From Sporotomaculum syntrophicum (lineage in GTDB: Bacteria > Bacillota > Desulfotomaculia > Desulfotomaculales > Desulfallaceae), in the NCBI RefSeq assembly GCF_009932395.1, contig NZ_LSRS01000003.1:297154-361153 (forward strand): a DNA stretch of 64,000 nucleotides. Direction: 5' to 3'. Positions 28,059-36,094 of this stretch are shown here, piece by piece. The first letter of the stretch is position 1; each line of letters begins with the position of its first letter. The notes below the pieces were generated by a model. It was not told the DNA's origin, did no database searches, and was given only the letters and a program-made list of their open reading frames with translations. Position numbers and translations under genes: made by a program.

Positions 28059-28103
28059 AATTTTCCCTGCACATCTTTTAACCTATTTTCATAAATTACC
28101 TGT

Positions 28104-28121
28104 AATGAATAAAATTTATCC
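28104..28121. promoter_or_regulatory. Second, weaker ARG box
   Basis: AATGAATAAAATTTATCC matches the same consensus at about 12 of 18 positions. It starts 63 bp from the strong box, six helical turns, so both sites face the same side of the helix as expected for cooperative ArgR hexamer binding. Confidence 0.45.
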
Positions 28122-28145
28122 TATAAAAGGAGGTGCACCGGCTAG

Positions 28146-28373
28146 ATGGCAGACAATAACCAAACTCCTTTTGACAGTCCGCTGGTTACGCTGATGCTGA
28201 TGTTGGCCGCTAACACCCCTGATCCGGCGGGCAGTTTAAATAACCTGGGTCAGGCTATTAATTCCATGCGCGAAGCAGTGGCTAGTATTCATGCCGGGCT
28301 AGAATCCTTTCACAGCAAGGTGGTACCGCTGCTCATGCAGTCACCGGATACTAAAACCATGCCCGGCGAGTAG
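28146..28373 (+). CDS. Small protein of unknown function
   Basis: The 75-residue protein has a strong AAAAGGAGGTG site before its ATG and is divergent from argC. It contains a hydrophobic N-terminal third (SPLVTLMLMLAANTPDP) and a predicted helix (SMREAVASIHAGLESFHSKV). No known motif. A terminator follows. The ARG boxes in the shared upstream region could also affect it. Confidence 0.6.
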   Translation: MADNNQTPFDSPLVTLMLMLAANTPDPAGSLNNLGQAINSMREAVASIHAGLESFHSKVVPLLMQSPDTKTMPGE

Positions 28374-28406
28374 TAAATAAGCCTGTCCTGATACATGGAC
28401 GCTTGC

Positions 28407-28440
28407 TGCCTGAGCACAACCCGGCCGGTGTGTTCAGGCA
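28407..28440. repeat. Interrupted hairpin downstream of the 75-residue protein gene
   Basis: TGCCTGA/TCAGGCA and the inner CACA/TGTG pair around a single mismatch and a 10-base GC-rich loop. Followed by CTTATATTTC; a weak terminator is possible. The remaining 28490-28778 stretch holds no gene I can support. Confidence 0.45.
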
Positions 28441-28465
28441 CTTATATTTCCTAAACCGCCACCGG

Positions 28466-28489
28466 AATAACCGTTGTTCGGTTATTTTT
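28466..28489 (+). terminator. Rho-independent terminator
   Basis: AATAACCG / CGGTTATT perfect 8-bp stem with a 5-base loop and a run of T after it. Confidence 0.8.
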
Positions 28490-28778
28490 CTCAGTTCCTC
28501 CGCTCATACCGGCCTTGAGCCGGCATTCCGGAGGCTTCCTTTTAGTTTATCTGGCCGGACTAAGGTTAATGCGGACAAGCAACCAGCTGTACCGAACCGG
28601 CCGACCTCGGACCGAGACTCCGTAATTAAGAGCAACCGCCACCGAATACTTGCATATTTTTCTGCCCTACAGATTTCTTGTATTTACCCACCAATTCCTG
28701 CCGGTTTTACAGATAACGATTCATTTAGCAAGCAGTTTGCATTATGATAATATATAAACAAATAAAGCAGGTGAAATA

Positions 28779-29609
28779 ATGACAATTAAATATCAAGATG
28801 AACTCAGCCTGGCTGTCCAGGCGGCCAGGAAGGCCGGCCGGCTGATCAGAGATAAATTATACCGGCACCGGGTTACTGAAACCAAGTCCTGCCTGTCGGA
28901 CCTGGTTACCGAGGTTGACCGCGAGGCGGAAGGCTGCATTGTTCGGCTGCTCAAACAGTATTTTCCCGGTCATGCCATCATCGGTGAGGAGCAACAGGGC
29001 AACTGCACCGGTGAGCCAGGCGGAAACATGACCTGGTACGTGGACCCGCTGGACGGCACCACCAATTTTGTCTTCGGGGTGCCGTTCTGCGCGGTATCCA
29101 TAGCCCTGGCCGACCACGGGGTGCCGGTGCTGGGAGTAGTGCACGATCCGCTGCGGGAGGAAACCTTCACCGCAGTGCAGGGCGCCGGCGCACGGCTGAA
29201 CGGCTCAACAATTAGTGCAGACAAGAGCATTGCCACCCTGGAACGCAGCCTTTTGGTGACGGGCTACCCGGGCAACATCGCTAACCGTCCCCGCATGCAT
29301 CAGATTAACTACAGGCATGTGATCGATTGTTGCAACAACTTGCGTGCCCTTGGCTCTGCCGCTCTGGAGCTGGCTTATGTGGCCGGCGGCAGGCTTACCG
29401 GCTTCTGGGAGGTTTCCCTACGGCCATGGGATGTGGCGGCGGGCATGGTGCTGGTTCAAGAAGCAGGTGGCACGGTGAGCAACCTGGTCGGGCAGCCGCT
29501 GCAGATTGCCGAAGATGTGGATATTGTCGCCACTAACGGGCTGATTCAACAGGAACTGTTAAATTGCCTATCCTGGCGGAATGAACTCCCGACAGTTGGC
29601 GTAAGTTAA
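28779..29609 (+). CDS. Inositol monophosphatase family protein
   Basis: A Mg-dependent phosphatase of the IMPase/FBPase superfamily. The metal site is visible as IIGEEQQGN (Glu ligand near residue 70), DPLDGTTNFVFG (about 88-99) and WDVAAGMVLVQEAGG (about 213-227). Length 276 is normal. Natural substrates of such bacterial proteins vary (inositol phosphates, PAP, fructose bisphosphate, NADP); context does not decide. Its ATG has a weak GCAGGTG site. Confidence 0.88.
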   Translation: MTIKYQDELSLAVQAARKAGRLIRDKLYRHRVTETKSCLSDLVTEVDREAEGCIVRLLKQYFPGHAIIGEEQQGNCTGEPGGNMTWYVDPLDGTTNFVFGVPFCAVSIALADHGVPVLGVVHDPLREETFTAVQGAGARLNGSTISADKSIATLERSLLVTGYPGNIANRPRMHQINYRHVIDCCNNLRALGSAALELAYVAGGRLTGFWEVSLRPWDVAAGMVLVQEAGGTVSNLVGQPLQIAEDVDIVATNGLIQQELLNCLSWRNELPTVGVS

Positions 29610-29674
29610 TGGCTGGCAGTTTGCCGCCTGGACAATAAGTCTGCTCAAAGCCCCGATGCCCTCTTTGATTACTA

Positions 29675-29702
29675 TATAGAACCAGCAGTATAGAACCAGC
29701 AG
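29675..29702. repeat. Perfect 14-bp tandem duplication
   Basis: TATAGAACCAGCAG occurs twice head to tail without any change upstream of the spore-coat pair, indicating a recent slip. No function assigned. Confidence 0.6.
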
Positions 29703-29779
29703 TGCAAGCAGTTTATGTAAATAGAATAATTTTTAATATTATGAAGCAAAATATAAAAAATTTGATAGGGGGGTTTTAT

Positions 29780-29995
29780 TTGAGCCGTATTTCAACAATG
29801 GAAATGCTTCAACTGCGTGAATTGCTGCAGATGGAGACTAATTCGGTAGCTAAAGCCAAAGCAACAATGAGTCTAATCGAGGATGACGAACTGATGACCC
29901 TTGCCAAATCCGGTATCCAGGCTACCGAAGCCAGAATTAAGGGTATGCAAAAATTTATTAGCGATAACGATTTAGTTTCCATGGAGGTGCACTAA
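29780..29995 (+). CDS. Small protein paired with CotF-type spore coat protein
   Basis: Start TTG at 29780, preceded by GATAGGGGGG; an upstream ATG at 29702 lacks a site and adds unlikely sequence. The 71 residues look helical (MEMLQLRELLQMETNSVAKA, TEARIKGMQKFISDND). The stop abuts the ATG of the CotF-type gene, so translation is coupled. Small partners of this kind commonly precede CotF genes in Clostridia. Coat localisation is inferred. Confidence 0.7.
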   Translation: MSRISTMEMLQLRELLQMETNSVAKAKATMSLIEDDELMTLAKSGIQATEARIKGMQKFISDNDLVSMEVH

Positions 29996-30304
29996 ATGAC
30001 ATCTCTTTTTCAAAATTTAATGGGCAACGAAAACGATTTTAAAATAAACGACCAGGTGCTGGCCAATGACGCTTTAATGGCTTTAAAAGGCGCTTCCGTG
30101 GCCTATCTCGGCGCTACCCTGGAATCCGTAACCCCGGAAATTAGAAGAATGTACAATGAATATTTGACCCAGTGCGTCATGTCCCATGAAGCTACAACCG
30201 CCCTGGCCATTAAAAAAGGCTGGTACAAGCCCTACCTGGCCCCCGCCGAACAAATAAGCGAGTCCTTCAAGCAATCTGAGTGGGTATTAAACGCCAACAC
30301 ATAG
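29996..30304 (+). CDS. CotF family spore coat protein
   Basis: The 102-residue protein has the CotF signature: a helical N-terminal half (DALMALKGASVAYLGATLES), then RRMYNEYLTQCVMSHEATTA and LAIKKGWYKPYLAP. CotF-type proteins are deposited in the spore coat; many clostridial members are of unknown role. The 5'-proximal partner gene is directly coupled. Terminated by the hairpin at 30347-30386. Confidence 0.85.
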   Translation: MTSLFQNLMGNENDFKINDQVLANDALMALKGASVAYLGATLESVTPEIRRMYNEYLTQCVMSHEATTALAIKKGWYKPYLAPAEQISESFKQSEWVLNANT

Positions 30305-30346
30305 AAAAACACATATAATCTAATCAGCACCGCACTAAACAAATAA

Positions 30347-30386
30347 GGCGGGGAGCCACGCCGACTGCGTAGTCTTCCCGCCTTTA
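30347..30386 (+). terminator. Rho-independent terminator of the coat gene pair
   Basis: GGCGGGGAG (30347-30355) pairs with CTTCCCGCC (30374-30382) with one G-U, then TTTACTCTC. The 18-base loop is large. Confidence 0.65.
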
Positions 30387-30856
30387 CTCTCTCCGAAGTT
30401 GACAAGATACTCCTTGCCTAACTTTAAATTTTTATTTTACCTCAATTCTGACGCTCTTTTAGGTAACGGGTTTTCTTCTTTCACCCCTACCATTATTGGT
30501 CATCAAAATATTAGCTATCCGAAGTACTACCTCCATGCCTCTGTTTACCCGGCCAAAAACAGTATAACTGGTGTAATTATAAACTGGTTGGCCTCTTCGC
30601 CGGTACAAGATAAAACGTCATGCACATTAAAGTATCTATTTTTGTTTGGGGAAAGCTTATTTTATCAACAACCAAATGTGCCTTTCCCCCAACTCTCACA
30701 TCAAAATGAGTAAAGACGAAGACGGATGACGAAATGTAAAAGCCCCTACGCCTTTAATCAAAAGTAAGGGCTGAGTACATACTTTGCATCTCATCAAGTT
30801 TACGCTCAATATAAGATCATTTTTTCGACGTTCAGTTTTATCCAAAGACTGCACCG
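30387..30856. other. Gene-free stretch, possibly decayed DNA
   Basis: About 470 bases with no supportable gene. A 104-codon plus-strand frame (30399-30713) has no ribosome binding site and no family resemblance. A GGGGAAAG / CTTTCCCC inverted repeat lies at 30648-30655 and 30682-30689. On the minus strand a short protein-like run (MRCKVCTQPLLLIKGVG) occurs, but without start signals. The composition and the flanking repeat copy C suggest remnants of inserted DNA. Confidence 0.4.
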
Positions 30857-30888
30857 CAGTTAGTTTAAACAAGTTTAAGCCTGACCCC
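30857..30888. repeat. Dispersed GGGGTCAGGCTT element, copy C (inverted)
   Basis: Read on the minus strand: GGGGTCAGGCTTAAACTT followed by GTTTAAACTAACTGC. It matches copies A and B but in the opposite orientation, just upstream of the LOG-like gene. Confidence 0.6.
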
Positions 30889-30953
30889 TTTGCCCGGGCG
30901 CAGCCTGCTCTGGTATGATAATAGTGAATTACTCAACATTGGAGGTACTGCCT

Positions 30954-31442
30954 GTGTCCAGGTTTATTGTCGGTGTCATGGGCGGCGGCGAAACTGCCAC
31001 TGCGGAACACTGCCGGCTGGCTAACCGCCTGGGGCAGTTGATTGCCCGGCAGGGCTGGGTACTGCTTAATGGAGGCCGCCCGGCAGGTATCATGGAAGCG
31101 TCGGCCAGGGGGGCCAGGGAATACGGAGGCCTGACTGTCGGTATTTTGCCGGACCGTGACAGCCGGTCCGCCTCCGCTTATATAGACATTGTCATCGCTA
31201 CCGGTATGGGGGACGGGCGTAATTACATCAATGCTCTTTCCAGCCATGTGCTCGTGGCCCTACCCGGCCAGGCCGGCACGATTTCAGAAATCGCCCTGGC
31301 GTTAAAAAACAACAAGCAGGTGATCCTGCTGGGCTGGGATACCGGTAATTTATTTAATGCCTACCGGCGCAATGGACAGCTGCACACGGCAACCACCCCG
31401 GAGGATGTAATTGGGCTGATCAAGTCCATAAGCCAAAGTTAA
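30954..31442 (+). CDS. LOG/SLOG-family (TIGR00725-type) nucleotide-binding protein
   Basis: Start GTG at 30954 with GGAGGT 7 bases upstream; an ATG at 30915 lacks a site. The 162 residues show a lysine-decarboxylase-like Rossmann fold: VGVMGGGE at the start, LLNGGRPAGIMEASARGARE and the phosphate loop ALPGQAGTISEIALAL near 115. Relatives with GGxxGxM and PGGxGTxxE hydrolyse cytokinin-type nucleotides; here the second motif reads PGQAGTISE. Substrate unknown. Confidence 0.85.
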   Translation: MSRFIVGVMGGGETATAEHCRLANRLGQLIARQGWVLLNGGRPAGIMEASARGAREYGGLTVGILPDRDSRSASAYIDIVIATGMGDGRNYINALSSHVLVALPGQAGTISEIALALKNNKQVILLGWDTGNLFNAYRRNGQLHTATTPEDVIGLIKSISQS

Positions 31443-31507
31443 ATAAAAATCATGTGATACCCTCCCGATAACTGCCCCCCGCCACGATTCCCAGCAACCG
31501 GTCGAAT

Positions 31508-31545
31508 AAAAAAGGCGGGGATATCTGCCATCGTCCGCACCCCGC
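31508..31545 (-). terminator. Rho-independent terminator
   Basis: GCGGGG (31540-31545 side on the minus strand) pairs with CCCCGC, and the minus-strand transcript continues C followed by six T. It ends the minus-strand unit that finishes at 31610; T-rich sequence on the plus side may let it serve the LOG-like gene too. Confidence 0.65.
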
Positions 31546-31609
31546 TGCGATACTCTTTTTACTGTCTTGCTTGATTAGCGGCTTAAGCCCTGCCAACCAC
31601 ACCTTTGTC

Positions 31610-32077
31610 CTACTTGCCGCTGCCGATTAATTGCATAACCAGCGCCACCATACCCCCGGCGATGAGGGGCCCCACGGGCACGCCCCGGAAAAAGGCCACC
31701 CCAATAATTGTGCCCACCATGAGACCGATAATCACCTGGGGTTGAATAGTTAAATAGCCAACCCCCCGCGCCCCCAAATAAGCCACGAAAATACCTGTGG
31801 CCACCGCCACCAGCCCGGAAAAGCTGGTCAGCGTTCCGTACAGCTCGGACCAGCCAATTCCCCCCTTAGCTAAGGGGATTAAAATCGCCAGGGTGATGAT
31901 GCCGATGCCTATATTGAGGGCGTGCCTTTCCAACAGGGGAAACAGCTCCTCGCCGGGCAACAGGCGCAGCGCCAGCAGCGCCCCGGCCGCCACCGCCACA
32001 ACGTAATTACGCCCCGCCAGGCCCAGCAGAATAATGATCAGGAGCAGGATACCGGCTTGTCCAAATGTTGCTGCCAC
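31610..32077 (-). CDS. UPF0756 (DUF441) integral membrane protein
   Basis: The 155-residue protein is hydrophobic almost throughout, with four to five membrane segments (for example ILLLIIILLGLAGRNYVVAVAAG and LNIGIGIITLAILIPLA). The end PVGPLIAGGMVALVMQLIG matches the conserved C-terminus of UPF0756 (YeaL-type) proteins, whose function is unknown. Its start lies 11 bases after the helicase gene, so it is probably in the same transcript. Confidence 0.85.
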   Translation of the reverse strand: MAATFGQAGILLLIIILLGLAGRNYVVAVAAGALLALRLLPGEELFPLLERHALNIGIGIITLAILIPLAKGGIGWSELYGTLTSFSGLVAVATGIFVAYLGARGVGYLTIQPQVIIGLMVGTIIGVAFFRGVPVGPLIAGGMVALVMQLIGSGK

Positions 32078-32088
32078 TTGTTAACCCC

Positions 32089-33639
32089 CTAGATAAGTAC
32101 CGCTACCTCGTCCCGGTCAAGTTTGCCCCGGATATCATGCATGGCCTGCCGGAAGGAGTAGTCTTCACCGGCGGCCCGCTCAATCTGCCGCAGCACGTCA
32201 ATTTCCCTGCGGATAATAGAGAATATGTCGCCCTCATGCAAATTGCAACGTTTCTGCAAGTCATCAAAGGTAGAGTTGTTATACCAGCCTTCCGCCAGCG
32301 GGCCGGGCAATGGTGACCACCGGCAAAGCTGCTCCGGTACCCCGGCATCTAACAGTTCATTTCTGAGCAGAGCAACATTGTCCATATTATATGCCCCCGG
32401 CAAAACAACTTCGTCACGCCCGGGCTCGTAGTCAATACCGGCTAAAATTGCAGCGGTTTCAGCCGGTTCAGCTTCACGCAGGATGCCGGAAAAGACCAGT
32501 TCCGTCACCAGTATTTCCTGCACGTGCACGTGCAGCGCAAAGAGTCCCCGGGGCAGCAATGTTTTACCCTGGATGAAACCGAGCTTTTCCAGCAAAGCGC
32601 ACATGCGGTGAAATTCCTTGTGGTAGTCCACGGCAAATTTTTTCAACTGCCGGTTACGCCGCACCAGTTCCTTCTTGCGCTCAACAAGGGCAGTTATTTC
32701 ATCATGGGCATCCCGGCAGTCATGGTGCAGGCAGCCCTTGCCAGGCTGGGCCAGGATGGACTTAATCTCCACAATCCGCCCCGGCACCTCCGGTTTATGC
32801 CGGCGTTTGCGGTTGCGCAGGCGGTTGAGTTCTTTTTTCAACTTTTCCCGCAACAGGGGGCAGGTTGGCCCATCTTTATCCGTACAAAAGTTTTTGCGCA
32901 AAATGTAGATTTTTTCCTCAATCGCTTCAAGCTCCTCGGTCAGAGAGGCGGTTTCCCGGTTGTTCTGATATACCGCCAGGTTCTGGGATAGGTAGCGTTC
33001 AATTTCCGCCTCGGTCTTCCAGTGCAGCAGGCTTAAGGCTGTGTTCGGTGAAATCACCAGTCGGCCATGTACCGGTTCTACCTTGTCCTCATCAAAAAAA
33101 CCGGTTTGCTCGGGGAATTTTTCATCTATATTAACATAAACGTGCCCCACCTTATCAAAGCCGCGCCGTCCTGCCCGGCCGGCCATCTGGAAAAATTCCC
33201 GGTTCAACAACCCGCGATGGTTGCGCCCGTCCCACTTGCGGGTGGCATCAAATACCGTACTGGCCGCGGGGAAATTAATCCCCACCGCAAAGGTTTCCGT
33301 ACAAAAAAGCACAAAAACCAGCCTGGCCTCGTAAAGAGTTTCCACCAGTTCCTTCAACGCAGGCGACAAACCGGCGTGATGGTAGCCAATGCCCTGCATC
33401 AGCAGGCGCCGCAGATGCTTGCGGCGCCCTCCAAATAGCCCGGGGGTAACCTGCTCGGCCTTTTCCATTAGTTCAGCCACGCGTTTCTTTTCTTCAGGCA
33501 GCAAAAAGTCCCATTCACGGCTTAATTCCTCGGCCAAAAGCTCGGTGCGGCCACGGCTGAAGACAAAGTACAAGGCAGGCAGGTGGTCCTGGATTGCCTC
33601 GATCATCCCCACGCACTTGGCGTTATTTACTAAAGCCAT
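32089..33639 (-). CDS. Ski2-like DEAD/DEAH helicase, second RecA domain and C-terminal part
   Basis: This gene encodes the second half of a superfamily 2 helicase: motif IV region LYFVFSRGRTELLAEEL, motif V CTETFAVGINFPAASTV and motif VI QMAGRAGRRGFD, then a long C-terminal region with a CxxxxC-rich insert (NFCTDKDGPTC, KGCLHHDC) and helical domains as in Mtr4/Ski2-type enzymes. It has no Walker A. The ATG at 33639 is preceded by GGGAGGAGG at 6 bases, so it looks translated in its own right; 516 residues. It overlaps the end of the gene with the first RecA domain by 17 bases in a +1 frame. Either a natural gene fission or a frameshift. Confidence 0.85.
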   Translation of the reverse strand: MALVNNAKCVGMIEAIQDHLPALYFVFSRGRTELLAEELSREWDFLLPEEKKRVAELMEKAEQVTPGLFGGRRKHLRRLLMQGIGYHHAGLSPALKELVETLYEARLVFVLFCTETFAVGINFPAASTVFDATRKWDGRNHRGLLNREFFQMAGRAGRRGFDKVGHVYVNIDEKFPEQTGFFDEDKVEPVHGRLVISPNTALSLLHWKTEAEIERYLSQNLAVYQNNRETASLTEELEAIEEKIYILRKNFCTDKDGPTCPLLREKLKKELNRLRNRKRRHKPEVPGRIVEIKSILAQPGKGCLHHDCRDAHDEITALVERKKELVRRNRQLKKFAVDYHKEFHRMCALLEKLGFIQGKTLLPRGLFALHVHVQEILVTELVFSGILREAEPAETAAILAGIDYEPGRDEVVLPGAYNMDNVALLRNELLDAGVPEQLCRWSPLPGPLAEGWYNNSTFDDLQKRCNLHEGDIFSIIRREIDVLRQIERAAGEDYSFRQAMHDIRGKLDRDEVAVLI

Positions 33640-35935
33640 ATTTATCCTCCTCCCCGCCATGACCGTACATATACCGGCTGCGACTGCCTACCTGATGCAG
33701 CGCTTCAATTTCATCAAGTGCCTCTTCCTCATCCAGTATCTCGTTATCCGGGGTTATCCAGTTGATTTCCAGCGGCACAGCCCGACGGTATTCCTCTACC
33801 ACCAAAACCTGGCTGCCCCGCACTGTTTCAATCCACCGGGCTATTTCATGGATATTGGGTACCGTAGCCGACAGGCCCAGAATGCGGATATGCGGCGGCG
33901 CGAAAATGATGCTTTCCTCCCAGGCCGTACCCCGCTCCACATCATCCAGGTAATGCACCTCGTCAAAAATTACATGGGATATATTATCCATCCACTCCGG
34001 ATTGGCGAAGCACCAGTTGCGGAAAATTTCGGTGGTCATCACCAACAGCTGCGCCCGCTCATTAATCGAAACGTCACCGGTAATTAAGCCCACCCGGTAA
34101 TGGCCGTATTGGCGGGCAAAATCACGGTATTTCTGGTTAGACAAGGCTTTAATGGGGGAGGTGTACACCACTTCCCGGCCCTGCTCTAAAATACTGTCCA
34201 CCAGCCGCTCGGCAATCAGTGTTTTACCGGTGCCCGTGGGTGCCGCCACCAGCACCGACTGACCTTCCAGCAGGGCCGAAATGGATTTTTGCTGGAATTC
34301 ATCCAGCACAATAGGACCGGTGGGCAAGGCAGCCGCGGATTTACTGCGCCTGGCGCGCCGCTTTTTATGCCACACCGGCCGTTCCGAGCTTTGAGGGGGC
34401 ATCTCACCCCAGCCTTCACGGAGGTCGGGCAAGCGGGCCAGCAGGTCCTCCACATCGCCCCGGCGCAAAAAGTAAACGCCCCGCTCCGAACGCCCCACAC
34501 TGCGCAAGTGCCCCTCCCGGATTAGCTGCCTGATCCGGTCCTGGGTGATACTAAGTATCCTGGCCGCATCCCCAGGCTTAATTTTTTCAGCCCGCCGCAG
34601 CAGTCTTTCCATATTGGGGGAACGGTGCAGAGCATCAACGGGAGCACGCCAGTAGCGGGTAACACCCTCCATTTGAAAGCCCTGCAGGTGTCCCAGTTCC
34701 CACAGGCCGGCAATATCACCGGGGTGCACGCCCAGCAGCCGCCCTGTTTCCCGGGCAGTGTAGGAGTTATCCAGCAGGAAAGCCACCGGCACCGTCGGGC
34801 CACCCTTGACGGGTAGATCCAGCCCTGTAAGCTCCTTCAGCTCACGGGCAATTTTCCCCGGCTCCGCCTTGATGGGCGCGCAAAAAAGCTCCCGCCGGGC
34901 TATTTTTAACTCCACGCAGCCGGCCTGCAGAGCTTCCTGCCGGGCTAATTTACGCTCGCGTGGAGCAAAATCTTCCAGGGTAAAAAAAGAACGCCCACCC
35001 ATCTTCTGTTTCAGCGTGTAATGGACATACGCCAGGATCTCCCGGCGCCGCAGCTCCTCCGCACCCTCGGGCCGCGTATCCACAGTAACCCTTCCGTCCG
35101 GCAGAATCACAAAGGGTGGCTCTTCCCGTCCTTTTTTTATTTTGGCCACCAATTTCTTATGGCGCTTGAACATCAGGACAAATTCCTTGCGGCTAATAGG
35201 TTCACTGTGGGACAGGTACCGGCCCACCTCATCCCAGGCAGCGTCACTGTCCGGGTGAGTATAATACCCGCCGGGCAGGCAAACCAGATGGGCCACTGCC
35301 TCGGGTTGTAATTTTTCACCCAGCAATCGGCTAATTTCCTCCTCAGCGAGGACTTCATGCTCATCCAGCAAATCATCCACCTGCCGGCGCTGCCGCTGCA
35401 CCAGCTGGCTGTGAGCCCGGGCGGCTTCAGCCCGGCGCTCCAATTCAGCCTGCCCGGCCGCTGTATCCCGCAGGGTATAGGTATGATCGGGCAGCAGCAG
35501 GACATCGGGCATGCCGCCGGGCAGCCTGGACGGTAACTCCATCAACAGCAGAGATGCCAGCTCCTCACGGGTACGGGGCACCCCATCATTCAGAAGTTCC
35601 CGGATCATTTCCTGGGCCTGGATCAATAATCTGGTCTTCAAAACAGAGATGTTGGAGACGATAATCTTCGCCGCCAGCCTTTTTTCTCGCCCGTCAGGTA
35701 CAGCTGTCCCCTCCCCGCCAACACCGGGGCAGCTCAGTATAACCTCTTCCGGCGGCCCGTCCTGTGGCCCGGCCACCAGCACCTCACCCCGGACAGCCAG
35801 GGATTGCAAGGCACCTGACAGCTCATCGAGGCGGTTCCCTGTCCGGTTACATAAATCAGGCAGGCTTATCGAGCCGCCCGCGAGTATCTGCTCAAGCAAT
35901 ATTTTTTTTAATTCATCTGTTCTGGCGTTAGCCAA
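33623..35935 (-). CDS. Ski2-like DEAD/DEAH helicase, N-terminal region and first RecA domain
   Basis: The 770-residue protein starts at TTG (AGGAG 10 bases upstream). The first about 540 residues contain several helix-turn-helix-like modules (for example LGVHPGDIAGLWELGHLQGF, RILSITQDRIRQLIREGHL). The first RecA domain follows: Q-motif area LDEFQQKSISALLEG, Walker A APTGTGKT (565-572), motif Ia TSPIKALSNQK, motif II DEVHYLDD and motif III LSATVPN. The frame then ends in the inter-domain linker. Motifs IV-VI are encoded by the overlapping next gene. The HTH-rich N-terminus is unusual for the family and suggests DNA or structured RNA targets. Confidence 0.85.
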   Translation of the reverse strand: MANARTDELKKILLEQILAGGSISLPDLCNRTGNRLDELSGALQSLAVRGEVLVAGPQDGPPEEVILSCPGVGGEGTAVPDGREKRLAAKIIVSNISVLKTRLLIQAQEMIRELLNDGVPRTREELASLLLMELPSRLPGGMPDVLLLPDHTYTLRDTAAGQAELERRAEAARAHSQLVQRQRRQVDDLLDEHEVLAEEEISRLLGEKLQPEAVAHLVCLPGGYYTHPDSDAAWDEVGRYLSHSEPISRKEFVLMFKRHKKLVAKIKKGREEPPFVILPDGRVTVDTRPEGAEELRRREILAYVHYTLKQKMGGRSFFTLEDFAPRERKLARQEALQAGCVELKIARRELFCAPIKAEPGKIARELKELTGLDLPVKGGPTVPVAFLLDNSYTARETGRLLGVHPGDIAGLWELGHLQGFQMEGVTRYWRAPVDALHRSPNMERLLRRAEKIKPGDAARILSITQDRIRQLIREGHLRSVGRSERGVYFLRRGDVEDLLARLPDLREGWGEMPPQSSERPVWHKKRRARRSKSAAALPTGPIVLDEFQQKSISALLEGQSVLVAAPTGTGKTLIAERLVDSILEQGREVVYTSPIKALSNQKYRDFARQYGHYRVGLITGDVSINERAQLLVMTTEIFRNWCFANPEWMDNISHVIFDEVHYLDDVERGTAWEESIIFAPPHIRILGLSATVPNIHEIARWIETVRGSQVLVVEEYRRAVPLEINWITPDNEILDEEEALDEIEALHQVGSRSRYMYGHGGEEDKYGFSK

Positions 35936-36094
35936 TCTAACAACTCTCCTGACTACTCATTTAAGCTTAATATGATAACTATTATGAAAAAACATGCTAC
36001 ACGTATACGATTATATTATATCCGCTCATCAAGCAATTACTACAATAATCCTTGCCATGGACCCGATACCATTTGAACCGGAGAACTGAACTGT

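Noticed and set aside
28779..29609. Naming the phosphatase suhB
   Set aside because: The family call is firm but members differ in substrate; context does not justify the symbol.
30399..30713. 104-codon plus-strand frame
   Set aside because: No ribosome binding site, begins next to a terminator, and the translation resembles no protein; kept only as part of the gene-free stretch.
33389..34087. 232-codon frame antisense across the helicase junction
   Set aside because: Shadow frame; the helicase motifs on the other strand are unambiguous.
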